A stretch of 64,000 bases of DNA from Prostheceraeus crozeri (taxonomy: Eukaryota > Platyhelminthes > Polycladida > Euryleptidae), in NCBI GenBank assembly GCA_907163375.1, contig CAJQUW010010325.1:1-64000 (forward strand), in the 5' to 3' direction. Each line of letters begins with the position of its first letter. The stretch's first letter is position 1. The notes beneath the pieces were generated by a model. That model was not told where the DNA came from, ran no database searches, and saw only the letters and a list, made by a program, of their open reading frames with translations. The translations under genes were made by a program, and so were the position numbers. Below are positions 33,530 to 42,006 of this stretch, piece after piece.

Positions 33530-34225
33530 TAAGTGTCAGAGTAGCTTTGTATGGGTAAAATTTTGAAAATTTTCCAAAGTGTGGAATTTCGACCTGGGAC
33601 CGTCACCAAAACATTTTTCATCAAATTTCACTGACCCCCCCCCCCCGACAGCAATCTTCTAACTTTGGTTCTAGTGGACGGATTTTGTCTTACAGCTACT
33701 CGTTTGAAAGAGGAGAAAAAAACTGCTCGACGCCATTTTTGCCGCGAGTCAATCGGAGCAGCCGTTCAAAAGTTAGAGCTGTTACAAGATTTTAGGTCGG
33801 AGCTCGCTCACCTGAAAAAATCCTAAGTGTCAGAGTGGCTTTGTATGGGTAAAATTTTGAAAATTTTCCAAAGTGTGGAATTTCGACCTGGGACCTTCAC
33901 GAAAACATTTTTCATCAAATTTCACTGACCTCCCCCCCCTCTGGACAGCTAGCTTCGATCTTGGCTTCTAGTGGACGGATTTTGTCGTGCAATAGCTCGT
34001 TTGAAAGCTAAGAGTGAGACAAATTCAGTGAAAGAAACGGCTTGTTCATATCTGTCTTCGTTCAAAAGTTAGAGCTGTTACAAGATTTTAGGTCGGAGCT
34101 CGCTCACCTGAAAAAATCCTAAGTGTCAGAGTGGCTTTGTAAGGGTAAAATTTTGAAAATTTTCCAAAGTGTGGAATTTCGACCTGGGACCTTCACCAAA
34201 ACATTTTTCATCAAATTTCTCTGAA
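33223..34225 (+). repeat. Array of four ~289-296-bp tandem units at the left end of Polinton-2
   Basis: Units begin at about 33223, 33512, 33806 and 34102 with GCTCACCTGAAAAAATCC. Each carries AGTGTCAGAG, GGGTAAAATTTTGAAAATTTT and TTTCGACCTGGGACC. The right end of the element has only one such unit. The interior of the third unit (about 33945-34070) is replaced by sequence of the Polinton-1 TIR type. No coding potential. Confidence 0.85.
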
Positions 34226-34292
34226 CGAGGGGGGGAGGGGGGTCCGTGAAATTTGATGAAAAATGTTTTGGTAAAGGTCCCAGGTCGAAATT
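34175..34292. repeat. 45-bp inverted repeat closing the tandem array
   Basis: Arms 34175-34219 and 34248-34292 are nearly perfect complements. They flank a 28-bp G-rich spacer (GGGGGGAGGGG). The right arm is a reversed start of another array unit, so the array ends in a head-to-head copy. Confidence 0.8.
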
Positions 34293-34527
34293 CGGAAGTT
34301 TTAAATTTTTCAAAATTTTCACCACACTGGAGCTCTCACACTTAGGAATTTTTTCACTTGTGACATGTTACATGGACATGTGCTGACGGACCAACTTCCC
34401 GTCGTCATATGAGAATGGTTCAGGTGTCACATGATAGAGAATGATGAGACAAATCGTTTGCAACAAACCGCATGTCGCTACGATGAATACTTTCGGAGAT
34501 AGAGCCATTTTAAGTTTTCTTCCGAGC

Positions 34528-35500
34528 ATATATAAACCCCCGACAACGTAAGTCTGATCACTTCATCGAAAGACGAGGTAAGCGACGGTCGTCGCTCTGA
34601 GCTCCCGATATCGGGTGTTTCAAAGGACTCTATCTTTTGAAGTAGGCAAGCTATCTTCTTACTTCAAAGTTTGTATGATAGAGTTTGATAGTGTCTTTAC
34701 TACTGATAAAATTTTCTAAAAGTAGTATGAGTAGTAAAATGCAGAATTTTTTAAAAATTCTTAATTTTCAGTTTTTTCAAAGTTTTAATATGTAGACTAA
34801 AGTTTTCAAGTATGCTGAGTTCAAATCTGCTATCAGATTTGAAATTTAACTAAGTCTAAGGCAGTTTTGAGGGGTTAGATCCCAGCTACTGATCACTACC
34901 TTTGACTCGGCGTTCCTGTTACCACTTCGGGGCAGTGACAATGATGTCTTCAGCTGTAAAGAGCGGGTATCGGGGAAGATCTCTCACTTCCCTAGTGATC
35001 AGTACAAGACCTTCGGGCTGTCGACGGGATCGAGTGCCACTCACTACACTCAAATCTATCATTCCTCACTAAGTGTTGATATTATGTTGAATGTTGACTA
35101 AGTTGAATGTTGAATGTTGAATAAGTGTTGAATGATAACATTATGTTTTAGGCCGTATGCTACATTCAAATCTGCTATCAGATTTCAAATTTAACTAAGT
35201 CTAAGGCAGCTTTGAGGGGTTAGATCCCAGCTACTGTTCACTACCTTTGACTCGGCGTTACTGTTACCACTTCGGGGCAGTGACAATGATGTCTTCAGCT
35301 GTAAATAGCGGGTATCGGGGAAGATCTCTCACTTCCCTAGTGATCAGTACAAGGCCTTCGGGCTGTCGACGGGATCGAGTACCACTCACTACACTCAAAT
35401 CTATCATTCCTCACTAAGTGTTATGCTTTAGTCTGTATACTACATGATTCCAAACTTATACAAATTTCATTATCTTACAGTTAACGATAAAATCGCAGCC
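34528..35500 (+). promoter_or_regulatory. TATA promoter and 5' leader intron of the 35501 gene
   Basis: CATATATAAAC at 34528-34538 is followed by a GAGGTAAGC donor near 34576. An acceptor, TATCTTACAG, lies about 20 bp before the ATG at 35501. The same plan exists in Polinton-1. The presumed intron is about 900 bp and contains a 345-bp tandem duplication. Confidence 0.55.
34821..35422 (+). repeat. 345-bp-period tandem duplication with stem-forming core, in the leader intron
   Basis: 34821-35077 and 35166-35422 are 257-bp copies, about 97% identical by eye, offset by 345 bp. In copy 1, TACTGATCACTA (34887-34898) is exactly complementary to TAGTGATCAGTA (34993-35004). Inside lie GGGAAG/CTTCCC and CACT/AGTG hairpins, and downstream a CC-TTCG-GG tetraloop stem. 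Between the copies is a GTTGAAT microsatellite. No coding potential. A structured intronic RNA is possible. Confidence 0.6.
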
Positions 35501-36640
35501 ATGGTCAAGAATGACAAAAATAAGAAGTTCCACATTAAAATGTGTGTATGCGGCCGAATTAACCGCCGAGACGGTCTCAAGGACCACATCAAGAAGGCAG
35601 GGGCCGACCACATGGTTATCCTGAGTAGGGTTGCCTGTGTGAAGTGCAGGGTGCTGTTGGTTGTTGAGCAGGAGGCCGAGTTTTATTTGAGGCATGGTGA
35701 GTGCACAGGAGGGTTGGTGACCGATTTGAGATTTGTGGAGTTGATGAATGCTGAGAAGGAGCGAATGTTGGGGAAAGAGGCCAAGAATGTTGTTGAGAAT
35801 GCTAGTGGGAATGTTGTTGAGAATGCTAGTGGGAATGCTGTGGAGAATGAGGTAGAGAATGCTGTGGCCGGTTTGAAGGCTGACAAGTGGCGGAAGAGAG
35901 TGTTTGAGAGTGATGAGGATGATGTGGATTTGGATAGGGAGCGAGTGAGGAAGCGTGTGAGGAATTTGAGCTCTTCGTCGTCGGAGGTATCCGATATTGT
36001 CATTACCGACCCCCCGCAGAGCTCATCTTCCCCAATAGTGAAGGGTGGTGGGTTTCGGTTGATGCTTTGTTGGTTGATCGGTACGAAAGTTTGAAGAAGG
36101 TGAATGAGAGAACGTTGAGTGAGTTGAGTGAGCTGAAAATGAAGGAGGTGAAATGTAAGGAGGTGGCAGATGAGAATATCCGTATGAGGCGTGTTGTGAA
36201 AGAGTTGAAGGAGAATGTGCGAGTGTTGGAAGACAAGAATGATGAGCGAGAGAAGAGGACGAGTGCTGCAGAGAGGAGAATGGAAGAGGCAGAGTCGAAG
36301 TATGAGGAGTTGATGAAGGAGATGAGTGCATTGAGAGCGAGGAATGCTGACTTGGAGAGGAGTGTGAGTAGGCAGGGTGATGAGAGAGTCGTTTGCGAAG
36401 TTGGAGCGCATGAGGAATGAGTGGAATCGCGTGAATGAGGACAGAATGTTTGAGTTCCACATCCCTATTCGGGATAACCATCTGGACGGTCAAGTCCTCG
36501 TCAACCAAAGCCTAGACGAGAGTATAATCTGCTATAATGGTCATCCGAATAAGAAGTGCTTACATGCCACACTCAGAATGCGCGGCCATTTACAAAAATT
36601 TTCAGTCAGGAAGCCCGTGAGACTGCCTAAGGATGACTAA
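35501..36640 (+). pseudogene. Zinc-finger / acidic / coiled-coil Polinton protein
   Basis: The start at 35501 (MVKNDKNKKFH) follows the splice acceptor, so the upstream in-frame ATG at 35444 is rejected. An N-terminal Cys/His cluster (CVCGRINRRDGLKDHIKK, CVKCRVLL, H..C) is followed by VVENASGN repeats, an acidic Ser run, and a long coiled coil (ELKENVRVLEDKNDEREKR). The C-terminal domain contains FHIPIRDN and a basic tail. The same architecture occurs in Polinton-1. Expected to oligomerise and bind nucleic acid. A GTAAGT donor follows the stop closely (36645) and an acceptor lies at 36702-36704. Possibly broken. Confidence 0.6.
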
Positions 36641-36739
36641 CTTGGTAAGTGAAAAGCAAATAAGATAGTATATCCTATTCTAATACATATCATTTTCATT
36701 GCAGATCTTTGCCTGCCTTCACCACCCCATCAATTCACT

Positions 36740-36880
36740 CCCGAGATCGAACCATCGGCTCTCTTAAGGGCCACCTAGGGGCAAGACATGATAGAACCTC
36801 CACGCGATTTGCCCTGGGCAGTCTTCGGACTGGCGAATACTATCATTAAGTTGAAACTGCTATCAGTCAACTTGAACGTT
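36740..36880 (+). ncRNA. 141-bp hairpin module, copy A
   Basis: Begins CCCGAGATCGAACC and ends CTTGAACGTT. It holds a CAGTC-TTCG-GACTG hairpin and an AAGTTGA...TCAACTT inverted repeat. It lies about 35 bp after a splice acceptor and immediately upstream of the TATA box of the 36937 gene. Type is uncertain: structured RNA, 3' exon/terminator or promoter-proximal control element. Confidence 0.45.
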
Positions 36881-36897
36881 GCGTCGCGTTAGAGGGG

Positions 36898-36905
36898 TAT
36901 ATAAA
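36898..36905 (+). promoter_or_regulatory. TATA box of the 36937 gene
   Basis: TATATAAA, 39 bp before the ATG and 18 bp after hairpin module A. The short leader is a TTTCATTTCA repeat. Confidence 0.6.
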
Positions 36906-36936
36906 CCACTGCCTCTCATTTCATTTCATTTCAATC

Positions 36937-37203
36937 ATGCAGACGTCGAACAGTCAAGTCAGCTCTCCTCGCGGACCGCAGTTAAGGCCGCGAAATTTAT
37001 TTGAGGAGTTTGTCAGGCTAGAGGAGCAAGACAGAGTTTATAATAATCTTGCTCGGATTGGCAATCCGATGACAGCAACTGCCGTCAATCCAACGGAATG
37101 GCGCTACATTCCACTTTTTAGCCATGTACCAGTTAGTGTAGAAGTCGACAGTGCTACCAAAGAGAGAGTCAAAGACTCTCTCAGCAGAATTGGTAGGGTG
37201 TAA
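36937..37203 (+). CDS. Small Polinton-2 accessory protein 1, unknown
   Basis: 88 residues, no introns seen. It is polar and charged, with RPRNLFEEFVRLEEQDRVY and a C-terminal VEVDSATKERVKDSLSRI helix. No known family. It is flanked by hairpin modules A and B, and its stop lies only 12 bp before module B. Its own TATA box supports it as a real transcription unit. Not found in Polinton-1. Confidence 0.5.
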   Translation: MQTSNSQVSSPRGPQLRPRNLFEEFVRLEEQDRVYNNLARIGNPMTATAVNPTEWRYIPLFSHVPVSVEVDSATKERVKDSLSRIGRV

Positions 37204-37215
37204 GATGACGTTACT

Positions 37216-37356
37216 CCCGAGAACGAACCACCGCCTCTCTTAAGGGCCACCATGGGGCAAGATTTGATAGAACCTCCTCGCGGTTTGCCCTGGGCAGTCT
37301 TCGGACTGGCGAATACTATCATTAAGTTGAATCTGCTATCAGTCAACTTGAACGTT
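37216..37356 (+). ncRNA. 141-bp hairpin module, copy B
   Basis: Same length and order as copy A, with about a dozen substitutions by eye. The UUCG hairpin is unchanged. It begins 12 bp after the stop of small gene 1 and ends about 65 bp before the TATA box of small gene 2. Confidence 0.45.
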
Positions 37357-37421
37357 ATGCAGTCGATTGCCATCCCTGAAGCATTCTGATTCGCTGTTGA
37401 GCAATTCATTGTTGAAAACCC

Positions 37422-37429
37422 TATATAAG
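37422..37429 (+). promoter_or_regulatory. TATA box of the 37470 gene
   Basis: TATATAAG, 48 bp before the ATG, downstream of hairpin module B. Confidence 0.55.
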
Positions 37430-37469
37430 CCACAAGATTGTAGCGCTTCTCATTCATATTCAAGTCACG

Positions 37470-37679
37470 ATGGAAGCGACATCTGCCAACAGCATTCCCG
37501 TCTTCATCGATGAAGACAACGCCATTCCCGAGTTCGTCATCCTCGACGAGTGGGACGAAGAGGATGATAAGAAGGGGAAGATCAAGAGGATGGGGTGTGG
37601 ACTCCGAATACCACTCGCATCCGAAAGGTGCCAGATGCACCAGCACGAGCTAGGCGGTATAGGGTCTATGACAACCTAA
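37470..37679 (+). CDS. Small acidic Polinton-2 accessory protein 2, unknown
   Basis: About 69 residues. An acidic middle (FIDEDNAIPEFVILDEWDEE) is followed by KKGKIKRMG and a Cys/His-containing tail (RCQMHQHELGG). No family recognised. It lies between modules B and C with its own TATA box, the same plan as small gene 1. The acidic stretch would suit a transcriptional or DNA-mimic role, but that is speculation. Confidence 0.45.
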   Translation: MEATSANSIPVFIDEDNAIPEFVILDEWDEEDDKKGKIKRMGCGLRIPLASERCQMHQHELGGIGSMTT

Positions 37680-37724
37680 CCGTCATACCTATTGACTATT
37701 CAAGCCAATAGTCAACTTGTTAAT

Positions 37725-37865
37725 CCCGAGAACGAACCATCGGCTCTCTTAAGGGCCACCATGGGGCAAGACATGATAGAACCTCCACGCGGTTTGCCCT
37801 GGGCAGTCTTCGGACTGGCGAATACTATCATTAAGTTGAATCTGCTATCAGTCAACTTGAACGTT
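37725..37865 (+). ncRNA. 141-bp hairpin module, copy C
   Basis: Closest to the Polinton-1 copy; the two remain similar for another 50 bp (to about 37917, GGCGTTCCTGTAAAGGGC). CAGTC 37804-37808, TTCG 37809-37812 and GACTG 37813-37817 form the tetraloop stem. GGGCAA/TTGCCC encloses the preceding 24 bases. One reading frame is open through this copy. Confidence 0.45.
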
Positions 37866-37925
37866 GCAAATGAAGTTCGGTGTAATACTTCCTTTCGACC
37901 GGCGTTCCTGTAAAGGGCTCTCTTC

Positions 37926-38336
37926 CGTAGTCTAACAAGCTCTTTACACATGGATCGCAGTCGATTGCTATCCCTGTATCAGAAGTGTAAGCTATCTTAA
38001 TTTTATTTGACACTATTTCATCTACCATCATCGCCCATATGAAATGTTTTAAGATTTACAAGTTAGACTAAGCGTGCTACTATTTCCAAATGAAAAAGTA
38101 TACATGGTTAAATCATCCACTTAAACCCATCCGTAGTCTAACAAGCTCTTTACACATGGATCGCAGTCGATTGCTATCCCTGTATCAGAAGTGTAAGCTA
38201 TCTTAATTTATTTGACACTATTTCATCTACCATCATCGTCCATATGAAATGTTTTAAGATTTACAAGTTAGACTAAGCGTGCTACTATTTCCAAATGAAA
38301 AAGTATACATGGTTAAATTATTCACTAAAACCCCAT
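37926..38336. repeat. Tandem pair of ~205-bp units (Polinton-2 spacer)
   Basis: Two adjacent units, from 37926 and 38131, begin CCGTAGTCTAACAAGCTC. They are about 97% identical by eye. Polinton-1 has a single copy (9016-9230, opposite strand). No coding potential; lies upstream of the 3' end of the Thr/Pro-rich gene. Confidence 0.85.
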
Positions 38337-38383
38337 TCAAGTAAGTCAGTATGAAAGCAAAGATAATACGAAATAAACATTTA

Positions 38384-38827
38384 TTATGGCATGTATTTCA
38401 AAAGGTCTTCATCGTCAATATCGTCCCAGAGTCTGACTTCACATAGATCACAAAAACAGTTCAGTTGCTTTAATCGTTCTTCCACTGCGAGCCTCACTTT
38501 GTCAATATACTCCCACTCCGCCATCGTTCGTGGCTGGGAGTTAGGGGTGTACCACTCCCATAATTGGTGGAGGAATTTCGTGCTGGTGATCTCCATCACA
38601 TCGTCAGTATCGTACTGGAGATACTTCCACCTCACGCCTGTTAAGTCGGGACACTCCTCACATACACTCTCTTCGTTGTCCGCTGGTAATGACAACTTTC
38701 TGATACTGTCCAGTCGGTACACCTTCTCTATCTTCCCCTTCGTTGGAGCGTTTGGTGTAACGAGCGCCTTTGGTGTTGAGGATGGAGAAGAGAATTTTGT
38801 GTTTGGTGTTGTCGGAGGGCTTGTCAT
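38384..38827 (-). CDS. Thr/Pro-rich accessory protein (Polinton-2)
   Basis: 147 residues in one frame. A Thr/Ser/Pro-rich N-terminus with several TP sites is followed by YRLDSIRKLSLPAD, CxxCPDLTGVRWKYLQYD, TSTKFLHQLWEWY and a C-terminal CDLCEVRLWDDIDDEDLL. Two Cys pairs could form a zinc site. The Polinton-1 copy is at 8526-8973. It is divergent from PolB across a shared promoter strip. No family recognised; conservation in both elements suggests it mattered. Confidence 0.65.
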   Translation of the reverse strand: MTSPPTTPNTKFSSPSSTPKALVTPNAPTKGKIEKVYRLDSIRKLSLPADNEESVCEECPDLTGVRWKYLQYDTDDVMEITSTKFLHQLWEWYTPNSQPRTMAEWEYIDKVRLAVEERLKQLNCFCDLCEVRLWDDIDDEDLLKYMP

Positions 38828-39071
38828 GTTGACTGTGAATAATAACTTTGAAATGTTTTCTAATTCTTAAGTATGAACAAGCAACCAATCAAAATCAACA
38901 GCCAATGAATGATGAATATGAAAGTATATATGTAAAGTGACATTCGTGTCATTTCACTGTCTTTGTGATATATAAGTGAAGTGTTCTCTGGCGTATAAGT
39001 GAACTGCTCTCTCATGAAGTCTCTATCTTGTTGAAGTATCAACCTTAAACTCGATTTCGTTGAAATGGTAA

Positions 39072-41082
39072 ATGGTGGGTGGTGCAATGACAGCAAAAGT
39101 ACCAGTAGATAAAACTAAAGAAAATAAGACAGTCTTCTTCGAAATAAAATTTTTAGATTCATTTCAATTCATGTCAGCGTCACTAGCTTCTCTCGTTCGA
39201 AATCTCAAGTTTCTTCCCCATAGTCAAACTTTGAAGAAACACTATCCAAACTTAACGGATGACATGATCACTCGCAAAGGAGTCTTTCCCTATGCGTATT
39301 TTAGCTCAAGGTCTAAACTAAATGAAACAACCCTTCCATTGACAAATTCAAAAACGATTTGACGGGTGAAGATTGTCCAGTAGAGGACTATGAACATGCT
39401 CAAGAGGCATGGTTAAAATTTGATTGTAAAACGTTTGGCGATTATATGATCGCTTACTTAGAATTAGATGTCATTTTGCTGGCTGATGTCTTTCAGGAAT
39501 TTCGACGAGTGGCATTAGAAGAAGACAAATTAGATCCTATCCACTTTGTCAGTCTACCAGCCATGTCCTTTAAATCAGCCTTTTAAATGACTGGTGAGAC
39601 CATTCATCTCTTACAAGACCCGGAGATGTATAATATATTTGAGCGCGGAATACGCGGTGGTCTCACATTTGTAAATAAACATCATATAAAATCTGAAACA
39701 GTAGGTGATGATCATATCCACCTAAAGTACTATGACCAAAATAATTTATATGGTAGTTCACTGTCTAAACCACTACCTCATTCCGAGTTTAGTTGGTTAA
39801 ATCAAGATTAGCTTGAGTATTACTCCAACCCTTCAAACATACTGAAGATTCCGGATGAAGGTGATTGGGGATATTATTTTGAAGTGGATTTGATTTATCC
39901 AAATAGCATTAAAAATAAAACTGCTGATTTCCCACTCGCACCTGAATCTGGTGAAGTGACTGAAGATATGTTTTCACCATTCATGTCACAATTTCATAAT
40001 AACTTAACAGAGTGTGGACAGCCAAGGTACAAACCATGCCGCAAACGTTTACTCACCCAATATGATAAGAAAAATTATCTCGTACACTTCTGCATATTAA
40101 AATTCTATTTAGAAATGGGCATGCTTCTAAAGTCAGTTCACCGCATTATCAAATTTAGACAGAAAGCCTTCCTCAAACCCTACATAGATAGTAACAGTCA
40201 AAAACGTGCACTCGCCCAAAATAATTTTGAAAAGGATTTTTATAAATATAAGAATAACAGTCTTTTCGGAAAGACCATGGAGGATGTTAGAAAACGTATG
40301 AATTACAAACTAGTCGTTGATGAACAAAAATATCACAAATTGACCTCATCACCTCTTTTCATTGATAGAGACATCATCGATGAGGATCTTGTAGGTGTTA
40401 AAATGATAAATCAGAAGTTGAGTTGTGCAAACCCATCTATATTGGGCAAGCCGTTTTAGATTATTCCAAGCTTGAAATGTATCAACTCTTCTACAAAATA
40501 TTAAAACCATGCCCTCTCGTAAAAGAGGTTCGCTTGCTGGGTGGTGATACAGATAGTTTCTTTTTAGGAATTACCACTCAAAAAGATTTAAATTTTAATG
40601 AAGTAGGCAAGTCATTAGAAAAATATTTCGACACATCTAACTACAATCCCACTCATCCACTCTATTCCATACAGAATAAAGCCAAACTTGGTTGTTTTAA
40701 GGATGAAACAGCAGGAAAGGAAATAGATGAAATGATTCTCCTCCGTAATAAAATGTATTCCATGAAATTAAAAGAATGTGCAGATAGTATTAAGCGTGCT
40801 AAAGGTATATCAAAATCCATTGTTCATAAAATGAAACATCGGTCCTATAAGAAGGCCTATAAAAATAAAACTATAACGTTTGTCAATATGACAATCTTAA
40901 AATCTCAACTTCATACTGTGAAAACGTACACGTTTAAGAAACGAGCACTTTCAGCATGGGAGGATAAGAGGTGTTGGATAGGACATAACACATCTCTTCC
41001 ACATGGACATCCTGACACAAACATACCTCCACCCAAAAGAATAAAACTCACGCTACCACATTCAGGAGATGTATTGACATAA
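39072..41082 (+). pseudogene. Protein-primed DNA polymerase B remnant (Polinton-2)
   Basis: Recognised by ADVFQEFRRVALEEDKLDP, the DQNNLYG palm motif, IIKFRQKAFLKPYID, NSLFGKTMEDVRKR and the catalytic GGDTDSFFLGI, then a C-terminal thumb region with GCFKDE and a basic tail. It resembles the Polinton-1 copy at about 88% by eye, less than the virion block does. Broken at several points. Convergent with the virion genes. Confidence 0.92.
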
Positions 41083-41261
41083 TCAACTTTAACTCAGTAT
41101 TTTGATGTTGCTTTTTGTAGATATACATGGTTGTTTTATGTATCGCATGAGATCGTTTCTTCCTTGTGAATATATGCCTACAGTCAGCTCATTCCCCCTA
41201 TATCTGTGAAAAGACTTTTTCATATACTTATTTTTATTTCAATAAACATATCACAATGACT

Positions 41262-41594
41262 TCACTTTGTTTTCCGAAACACTAAAGTTACGAGGGATTT
41301 AGTATCTTTCACATGGATGCACTCTTGTAAACCATTGGTAATTTTGATAGCAATAGAGGGTATAGTTTGTTTGATGACGGGATGATAGAAAATAGATTCA
41401 AACATCTTCTCGACTATTCCATATGAAGCGTCTTTATCATGAATGAAATCGCGTAAAATGTATTCTTTTTTCTCACCAACAGAAATAGGTAGAATCAAAT
41501 CACTTTGAATGTAAAGGTGCTGTTCATGTTTATCAAGTGCCATTGGTGTTTCTATACCAATCGTATGTGCAGCAGTAAACACAGTTTGTAGCAT
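41262..41594 (-). pseudogene. Penton-like protein remnant, C-terminal part (Polinton-2)
   Basis: RDFIHDKDASYGIVEKMFES followed by FYHPVIKQTIPSIAIKIT and a final LVTLVFRK match the usual C-terminal pattern of Polinton penton-like proteins (fyyPv....f.sIei.i...g....LHFRk). It follows the protease as expected. Assignment is by pattern; the N-terminal WEVG part was not seen in this element. Confidence 0.5.
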
Positions 41595-41699
41595 TGAAAA
41601 ACCTGAGTTTTTTCAAATTTTTACTCAATTGACATTGAATGTTATCACCCAGTTTCAGAACAACGCGTTGATTTTCAATTGAAAACGAAATCATCATAT

Positions 41700-41990
41700 C
41701 ATATCATACATCATATCATGAAGGATTTGAAATACTTCTATATGAAATGACATTCACGTATTGGAATAAAGATCGCTTTCCAATGCTCACCGCCTAAATT
41801 CTGCGAATGAGTGTTTAGCACAATAAAGATGGGATAGTGATTTACTGCAGGTGGTAAGGTATCGAGTGAATAGACATTATCGAAAGATTTCAACGTCGCT
41901 TCGTCTGCATTACGCTGCACTTTAGTCTTAATATCGTCAGCAGTCAACCAACTCATTAACGATTATACTGAAGAATCACGTCACGATACT
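41700..41990 (-). pseudogene. Adenain-type cysteine protease remnant (Polinton-2)
   Basis: NHYPIFIVLNTHSQNLGGEH and WKAIFIPI carry the catalytic His region of the adenain/Ulp1-type fold. Only this part is clear. It sits directly downstream of the capsid gene. Confidence 0.7.
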
Positions 41991-42006
41991 TTGTAATTTC
42001 AATATT

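Noticed and set aside
35444-35500. Upstream in-frame ATG for the zinc-finger/coiled-coil gene
   Set aside because: A good splice acceptor (TATCTTACAG) lies between it and the ATG at 35501, and the Polinton-1 counterpart starts in the equivalent place.
35683-36508. Long minus-strand frames (up to 259 codons) opposite the coiled-coil gene
   Set aside because: Low-complexity Leu/Ser/His translation of the reverse of a Glu/Lys-rich coiled coil; a shadow frame.
36740-37865. Hammerhead or HDV-type ribozyme in the 141-bp modules
   Set aside because: No CUGAUGA/GAAA core and no nested double-pseudoknot pattern could be found by eye.
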